From: Hippasteria phrygiana
Taxonomy: Eukaryota > Echinodermata > Asteroidea > Valvatida > Goniasteridae
Assembly: GCA_037893225.1 (NCBI GenBank)
Contig: JAZGUH010000182.1
Coordinates: forward strand, 1,178,001 to 1,242,000
Direction: 5' to 3'
Length of the DNA: 64,000 nt
Positions 57,388-64,000 of the stretch are shown here, piece after piece. The notes below the pieces were generated by a model that made no database searches, had not been told where the DNA came from, and saw nothing but the letters and a program-made list of their open reading frames with translations. How positions within the stretch are numbered: position 1 is the first letter of the stretch; every line of letters begins with the position of its first letter. Both the position numbers and the translations under genes were made by a program.

Positions 57388-58185
57388 GTATACACATCGA
57401 TGAAAACTTAGTCTGGAAGTATCATATTAATACTATATCAAGCAAAATATCCAGAACTGTTGGGATAATGAATCGTCTAAAGTTTTTTGTTCCAAAAAGT
57501 ATTTTAATCACTCTGTATAACTCTCTGATACTCCCATATTTAAATTACGCAAATCTCACATGGGCCAGTTGCTTTTCTCAATGTTTGCCAACCTGAAACT
57601 CTTACGGTTCAAAGACCTGTATTACCTAAAGTTTGGTAAATTCATGTTTAAATACATGAATAATTTACTCCCACGTTGTTTTAGTACATTTTTCACTTTA
57701 ACCTCGAATATTCATTCATATTGTACTAGAAGTGCTTCAAAGAAAAATCTTTACGTCTGTCCTAACAGAACTTCAATGTTAAAAAATAGCTTTGCCCACC
57801 GGGGCATTAACTTTTGGAATAGTCTGAGTGACCCAATTAAATCTTCCTCAACATTATCTTTATTCGCTAAAAAGTTAAAAACTCAATTTATCAACTCTTA
57901 CTTATAAGATGTAATATACACGTATGTCTAATGTTACTCCTGCTTGCTTCGTTCGTACTTGTGCTTGTGTTTTGTCTCTATTATTTGGTTATGTGTATTG
58001 TAGTTGTCTGTCTTATAAGGTTATGGAACAAAAGCTAATTGCTTCACCCTATACCTAACGTTGTTTAATTATGTATTTCGGTGATTCAAATCTATTAAAT
58101 TCATTTCTTGTTTGATACATATGTACTTATATCAAATTATTTGTTGTACTTTGTAACGTTGAATAAATGTCTACTTGAATCTCCA
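57388..58185 (+). pseudogene. LINE reverse transcriptase 3' fragment
   Basis: The first frame (to 57596) reads IHIDENLVWKYHINTISSKI, then LKFFVPKSILITLYNSLILPYLNYA, the thumb/C-terminal region of a non-LTR retrotransposon RT. After a short deletion or shift it continues (57590-57907) as LKLLRFKDLYYLKFGKFMFKYMNN, then LPRCFSTFF, then RSASKKNLY and a stop. The 3' part ends AATAAATGTCTACTTGAATCTCC near 58185. It is 5'-truncated, as LINE copies usually are. It begins right at the TTAA end of the preceding element. Confidence 0.8.
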
Positions 58186-58269
58186 CCTTTGTTAATTAAG
58201 TCAAATGAACCAATACTCGAACCAATTGTCAAAAGATCTACTTAAAAGGAATGTTCACACCCGATTAGC

Positions 58270-58465
58270 ACAGGAAATAGGTCAGATGACGGCAGTCAAT
58301 AACTGAATGTACTTCAGATAGCTGATTGAATATAATCTATTCATTAAATGGGGGGACCAATGGGATGGGGGGGGGGGGGGGGGGCAATGGGATAGGGGGA
58401 CCAATGAGACGGGGAACTAGTGAGACGGGGAACCAATGACACGGGGTACTATAGAGCGAGCCCCC
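58270..58465. repeat. Repeat unit with G-rich minisatellite, copy 2
   Basis: It has the same lead-in as 22517 (GGTCAGATGACGGCAGTCAA, ACTTCAGATAGCTGATT), a shorter run of GGGACCAATGGGATGGG units with a long G stretch, and the same exit (ACTATAGAGCG.GCCCC). The region 58466-58930 has no gene. Confidence 0.8.
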
Positions 58466-58934
58466 GAAGCGATGCATCGTATAATTCCCATGTATGTCCA
58501 TGTAGGCAGTCTGCTCACTGGAGTATATACCACTTCATGGTTTACCAAAACCAAAGTACGTGTATGTACCTTTAACTTTGTAGCATGTTCAAGAACCACA
58601 TAATAGCATGTGCTCAACACCAGTGCATTTGAAGCTAATTAACTTATTAAGCTTCCTACTCTGATAACAGTCACAGAAGGTAAAAAATCACATCCACTTC
58701 CCCTGCCATGCCATGGCTTTTATTACAGGCCTTGTCACGAACAGTAATATATTTCTTGTTGGCATCGTGACCAGTCAAATTTTATCAACGGAAAAAAGCA
58801 GGTTATATAAACAGTCACAGCCAGTCATATCCTGCTTCATGTAGGCAGGGGGACTTTAAACTGTTAAAAACAGTCACTTGACTGATTTTTACTGATAGCA
58901 ACAATTTTTCCAAGACTGTGATGCATTTTACAGT

Positions 58935-59163
58935 AGCGACTGAATTGATGCGACTGAATCTGAGGGGGCAGGGCGCATGGTCAATGATGTCATTTTCCCC
59001 CACACAACTGTAAAGCAATGACGTTTCGTGGGTGTGTCGATGGCAAGACCAGGGTGTGCCTTTTTGCCATTAAGGACATAGACATTGGTTCCGAACTGCG
59101 TTTCGATTATGGCGTCCCTGATCTGCCTTGGCGCAAAAAGGTGCATGTACACGTATACTTCTA
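58935..59163 (+). pseudogene. SET-domain C-terminal fragment
   Basis: The plus strand encodes IDATESEGAGRMVNDVIFP, then after a one-base shift HNCKAMTF, then VDGKTRVCLFAIKDIDIGSE, then LRFDYGVPDLPWRKK. This is the end of a SET methyltransferase domain: the NDV...HNCK stretch, the LFAIKDI strand and the LRFDYG signature. SET proteins methylate lysines on histones. The N-terminal half was not found upstream, and a TGA precedes IDATE. It is a fragment or a frameshifted exon, directly next to the inverted-repeat element at 59184. Confidence 0.6.
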
Positions 59164-61035
59164 ATTTCACAATCTTTGCTCATAGGCGAGGAGATGTCCC
59201 CAATTATATTGCCCAGACAATGAGTTTCGTGGCACTCCTCTTAGAACTAAAAAAAAATTACTGATTTGTATAGATTCGGGTATGGAGAATTCAAATATAG
59301 GTTGTTGGAGTTTTCAAAAAGCTGCAGTTTTGTAGATATTTTAAATTAAAGGAAAGAATGTACACGCAGTATGCCTCCATTTGGGTATTTGTGTACAAAG
59401 TTTATGGAGAGTAAAGAACGTTCAAAGTATTTTCTACCACAATTATTACAATTGCTTTTTCAGTCCAAGATTCATGTTTTTGTTACATTTTTGCAATAAC
59501 TGACCTTCAGTGAGGTGATATATGATGAAAAAAAGTGACGGCATGGTGTAAATTTATTTCAAATTAAAGGTGTACCATCCAAAACTACTGACTTTGAAGC
59601 AGTAAAGAGAAAGTTACCAAACACATTTAATGTCTAATATTTCCAAATGACTGATGCCACCTCCTGAGTGTTTTGGCTCTAGAAAAGAGACTCAGTTTCA
59701 GATTGAGATTTTTTTAATGCAAATTGCCCATCACTATAGGGCACTCAAGGTGTGAGCTACAGGGAAAAGTGAAAGAACCCGCAACCCCTCGCGCTTTAGC
59801 TCAGGACTCTGCTTGAACCCACAACCTGCAGTACCCGCAAACTACGAATTCAATGCTCCAAACCATGCCACTAGGCCACGGCACTTCCAGATATACTTAT
59901 AAATGTATATTTTATTACGAATTGCCTTTTAAAGGTGCAATGCCAATAGCCCACAGTTTGAGAAAAATTACAAAACTCAAGCTTTGAACAAACGTTTTTA
60001 GCGACTAGCAGACTAATAAATTCCCTTTTCTTGAAGGTTTTTGTTTATCTTAAAGTTGAGACCACGGCGGATTTACATGATTTAATAATTACAGGTATTC
60101 CCTAAATTACATTTAGTTAAAAAAATAATTTAACTCAAAGCTGTCATTTACTTGTACATGTATTACATGTTTTTTAAGGTGTCAATCCAAATTAAATGAC
60201 TGAAGACGAAACCAACAATTCACTCAACTGTTTCCCTATAATGTTTGTACAAATGTAAATGAGTGAATGGTGGTTGCTTTAATTAATATACGGCAGAAGT
60301 TTGTATAATGCTATTTCTTTAATAATCATTCAATTAGTTAATGGTTTATTGATACATCTACCTTTCGTGGAATGAGGCCGAATTGCAGTTGGTTTAACAA
60401 ACAAAAATAATTTTGAGAAGAGAAGAAAAAAACGACAAGAAACTATCAAACTTTAATTAAACAATTTAAAACAAAAATAAAAAACCCCTAAAACTAAAGG
60501 AGATTACAAAAAGACAGACATTAAAACTGTAGTGAGTGAAACTCAAAATTTAATGAATTTAAAGCAAACATAATTTAATAGAACTAAATTTGTAAAAGAA
60601 TCATTAAATTTTAAAATCAATTTTGTTTTCAAAGTTAATGACTTTGATTAAGAAAATAGTATTCATACAGAAATTAGCAAACATTAAATACTAATTCATT
60701 TTGGCTTTGTCTGAGGGTCCCTGTATTACGGGTTGTTGAGATGAAATTTTTGAACTAAGTTGTTTGTTTTAAAGACTTAACAAATAATTGAAACACAAAA
60801 TGATTGTATGTGGCCCCTTAAAGGTGAACATCGGGAGAGAATGTCATCATGCTAAAGTGTCACCATTTTGTAAACAAGACACGCAAGTTTCTTGATACAT
60901 AAATAATGGGGAAAAGAAATACATTGATATACACACTGCAAAACTGCACTGAATGATTGCCAGTTAACAGTGTATATACATGTATTTCTTAGGGGTTGAT
61001 ATTAATCTTCTGAATCTAAGAGATCACTATCTGCA

Positions 61036-61185
61036 CTATTCAGAGTATACTGCTTCGGTGTCTGTGTTGGTTTGGTTGGTGCAGTCTACACAACCACATA
61101 ACTCTGTGCAGGAAACCTCATTGTTATTGCAGGAACAACCCTTGTGCTGCACGTTGACTTCAAAAGGAGAAGGAGAATCTCTCAT
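61036..61185 (-). pseudogene. CXC-like cysteine-rich C-terminal exon
   Basis: The minus strand reads VQHKGCSCNNNEVSCTELCG, then CVDCTNQ, then an acidic end and a stop at 61036. The CSC-X6-C-X3-C-C-X2-C spacing recalls the CXC domains of tesmin/TSO1-like proteins, which in many invertebrates also end multicopy transposon-like genes. Sequence upstream (IKPRIIQTGVVMNERFSF) is in another frame. Confidence 0.45.
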
Positions 61186-61818
61186 TCATGACAACACCCG
61201 TCTGTATGATCCGTGGCTTGATGGCACTTACACAATACAGTACAAATTGATCACATGATGCAGTGACTTGTGGTTATTTTACTAAAATGAAAACACTTTC
61301 AACAGGGTTTGAAAAGTGGACTTTCAAATTGGACAATGTTACAAAGTGGACTAACAATACTGTACTTTACCGTGAGATAAACTTTGGACAAAGGAATTAA
61401 TGGATTGGCTTCATTTTCCATTACTTTATTGGGGCCAAAACATTAAACATCAATAACATTAAATAAACTCAAGAAAAGTTATTTTCCATCAGGAATTGCA
61501 CCAACCTTAACCCTTTTCTAGGACATTCAGTTTACAGAAAAAACAAATATCATCCCGCTTTTAAAATAATGAAGAATGTCCTCTGTTTCCCCAAAGATGG
61601 CAGATTTCAAAAGATGAAAGAAAGATTCTTAAAATGTCTGCACTAATCTGCTAATAGAAAATTTTGTCTTGAGAAGCTGTCATTTTTCTATATAGATTTA
61701 TTTTCTTGATAAAAAATATGGACCATTGTTTTCACTTCCCTTATGTTTGGAACCCACATAAATGTCCATTGCAGAATAAACCCCCTCTTAAAATGTATCC
61801 TTCAAATTATATTCTAAA

Positions 61819-61960
61819 CTACATCAGATGTTTCAGTGAATTGTGGCTTGTCAGCAACATGTTTCCCATTTCTGGTGATGTAGTGTGTTCTTGCTTGCAA
61901 ATTATACATGATGAAGAAAGTCCTGCACGACCTGAACTGGCAGATACATATCCACTTTTC
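61819..61960 (-). pseudogene. Possible N-terminal zinc-finger exon of the same gene
   Basis: The minus strand reads SASSGRAGLSSSCIICKQEH, then TTSPEMGNMLLTSHNSLKHLM and a stop. A CxxC near the start is reminiscent of the first exon of the CXC-type multicopy genes. This is weak. Confidence 0.25.
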
Positions 61961-63839
61961 ACGCTGATCACTTTGACACTGAGGAGGATGAGGTTGATGC
62001 CACATTGTGTTCTGGCTGGTCTTCAGCAGGCATTGTCTGAGATTACTGTCTTTAGTGACGTTTTGTGGCGGCACTGATGATGGATGTGGGTACAGTTTAA
62101 GGGTTGAACCTGTTTTTAGGAAGATCATGACAGCATGGTTAAACCATTATAAATTACACACAAACACGATACATGCATGTTGGCTTGAGTATTCCTACAT
62201 GTATGATATTTCTCTGTGATATTCAAAGAAATTATTCAGAAAATGTTATATATTTGTTTGCAGTTGTTGCTGCAAATGTTGATGCAAATTACCCAACGCT
62301 ACATGCATTGAAACCAAGTTGACTTCACCCCCAAATAAAACGTAATATTAATAGGCATACAGAAGGGGCATTTCATTTACATTGGTCCATTTGAAGGACA
62401 AATTGTTTTTATGGCTATGCACACTGATCTACTCAAAAGCGTGTTCAAGGACAAGGTCTTAGTGTCAGCTATGGTACTAGGCAAGGCCTCAGCGATTAAG
62501 GAGTTTTGGCGCCTCAGTCTTTTCTATTCTTAAAAATATTTTGTCACTCTAAAATTACATTTGCGACCTTGGGCAATCTCCTATTTTTCATATTGACCGT
62601 ATTTCTTTTTTAGTTTTGAACAGTTTTGGGGGATGGGAGAAAGTATGAGCTTTCTTACTCGAGTTTAGAGGAGAAACCGTGCAAATTCAGACACTCATGC
62701 TGCCGTCATATATGTTTTCCGTGTGTCGCTGCATAGTTTTAACTAAGTGGATTTTCGTTCTCTTACAAGTTATAGTCTGAAACAGTTTCCTAAACTCCAT
62801 AATCCCCGAGCTCAGTCAAGCCTACTTCAAGTTGTTTTGCAGATTATCTGACAATCTATGGTTGCAATCACATAATTCTATCCAATTTTTTCTTCAAACC
62901 AATGTAAAAATAATCTGCATGCCATATCTATTTATCAGCTGCCTTTACTCAACGTTCGCAACGTTACCCGGTATCATCCAATTTCAGCCACATATCAACG
63001 CACTTAAACACCTTCCTCCATCTCGCTTCAAAAAATAAGGTTATCTTATCACTTTCCCTGCTGGGAATTGTGTGTCCAGTACACTCCATTGCTGTAAACC
63101 GACGAAAAACACGAAAATCACCACAGAAAAACAACAGTCACGTTGTCCATGGAGGCTGTCATCTTTATTTTAATGAGAGGTCACGTGCGCAATTATTTCG
63201 CTCTAATTGGCTGAAGAGGTATTATACGTCACATGAGCCGTCGGTGGCGCAATGCATCATGGGAGTAAAACATGCCGCTTATTTTAAACATTTTAATCGA
63301 AATTAGCTAATTCACTGCAGGAATTGGAAACCTCCAACAACCATAATTATTTGGATTCAGCGTGTGAAAATCTATCGAAAGTGGCAATTTTTATCTAGTT
63401 CTAAGAGGGGTGCCACTCAAATGCAAGATAATCAGGGACATCTCGCCTATCAACATTAACACCCCATTGCTGCTGCTGTTGTGGCTACTGTTCCTGTTTC
63501 TTCTGGTACTGATAATGCAGCCACTTCTCTTGTCTGTTACCTCCCCAAAGAGCTCTAAATTTCAGGGGTGAGATTTGTCAAGATTTTTCCTGATTTCAGG
63601 TTTTTTTTAAAGAATCTCTTTTGCAATCTGGAATTCCTGCGGTGTTGTCCTACAGGTGTTTTTTTCCCTGTAAAATTTGATATAGACCAATAAAAACGGT
63701 TATACTCAAATTCACAAGGCACCACACATAAACGGCTTTAATTTAATGTGAATGGATGTCGCAGATGTTGGTTTATTCAGTCAAATAGACATCATGTCCG
63801 GAATACCAAAAATTGGGCAAACCGGTTAATCGGATTATT

Positions 63840-63926
63840 GAAAAAATATTGTAATAGTGGATTGCAATACCCAAGACTGCAGTAAAAATATTGTAATAGT
63901 GGACTACAATACCCAAGATTGCAGTT
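63840..63926. repeat. Two tandem copies of a 50-base unit
   Basis: AAATATTGTAATAGTGGA, then CAATACCCAAGA and TGCAGT, occurs twice in a row (about 63843 and 63890). Confidence 0.85.
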
Positions 63927-64000
63927 CCGCATGCATGATACACCACAACCCGTTTAAAACATGGAGTAGTCAAGACTCCCTGAAACTCAGCAAAATGGGG

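Larger units (their letters stand above)
59184..63448. mobile_element. 4.2-kb element with about 150-base inverted repeats
   Basis: Left arm 59184-59335 and right arm 63313-63448 are imperfect complements: ATAGGCGAG..ATGTCCC, TGGCACYCCTCTTAGAACTA, GGTTGTTGGAG and CTGCAGT occur in the same order on opposite strands. I could not settle the exact ends or target duplication. Inside are minus-strand cysteine-rich exons (61036-61185, 61819-61960). 59340-61030 and 62130-63310 have no recognisable gene. Confidence 0.6.

Overview
The window is eukaryotic and looks like a marine invertebrate, probably a deuterostome such as an echinoderm, hemichordate or lancelet. Genes are split by GT-AG introns. THAP, DUF6589, piggyBac, Harbinger, gypsy and CXC-type elements are mixed together, a tRNA-derived SINE recurs, and the palindrome TACATGTA is very frequent. 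Species cannot be fixed from the sequence. No intact, clearly single-copy host gene is visible; nearly everything recognisable is mobile DNA or decayed exons.

Region by region. (1) 1-17901 is one Ty3/gypsy LTR retrotransposon: a left LTR cut by the window edge, a tRNA-Ser type primer site, gag, pol and a complete right LTR. Its protease codon run is split by an 8.66-kb DNA element (3194-11851) flanked by TTAA. That element carries two convergent spliced genes: a THAP-domain protein on + and, on -, a protein whose body matches the C-terminal zinc/ballast domain of P2X7 receptors. (2) 18462-22345 is a minus-strand, multi-exon PHD + DUF6589 gene with one in-frame stop. (3) 22.5-26.6 kb holds a minisatellite, a P-element/THAP9-type transposase scrap, tandem repeats and a 1.5-kb terminal-inverted-repeat element. 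(4) 26660-31158 is a putative piggyBac element with a decayed two-exon transposase. (5) 32649-42125 is a TTAA element into which an 8-kb Harbinger inserted (32730-40695); the Harbinger's second gene is itself split by a 3-kb foldback element (36127-39095). (6) 42525-48985 holds two inverted copies of another THAP-bearing TTAA element, a 15-bp satellite between them, and a nested copy of the element from (5). (7) 49-54.2 kb has orphan exons, a CRE-rich array of about 146-bp units and a decayed minus-strand gene. (8) 54862-57383 is a third THAP/TTAA family with a self-family insertion, next to a LINE fragment. (9) 58-64 kb has a repeat copy, a SET-domain fragment and a 4.2-kb inverted-repeat element with CXC-like exons.

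The most notable content is the pairing of a THAP gene with a P2X7-ballast-like gene in convergent orientation on a TTAA mobile element, with a miniature of the same arrangement (both first exons retained) about 44 kb away in an element with different termini. Several insertions are supported by matching empty sites inside the same window, giving a readable order of events. All exon boundaries are by eye from splice consensus and reading frame. Many single-base frameshifts lie in or near homopolymers and could be biological decay or assembly error.
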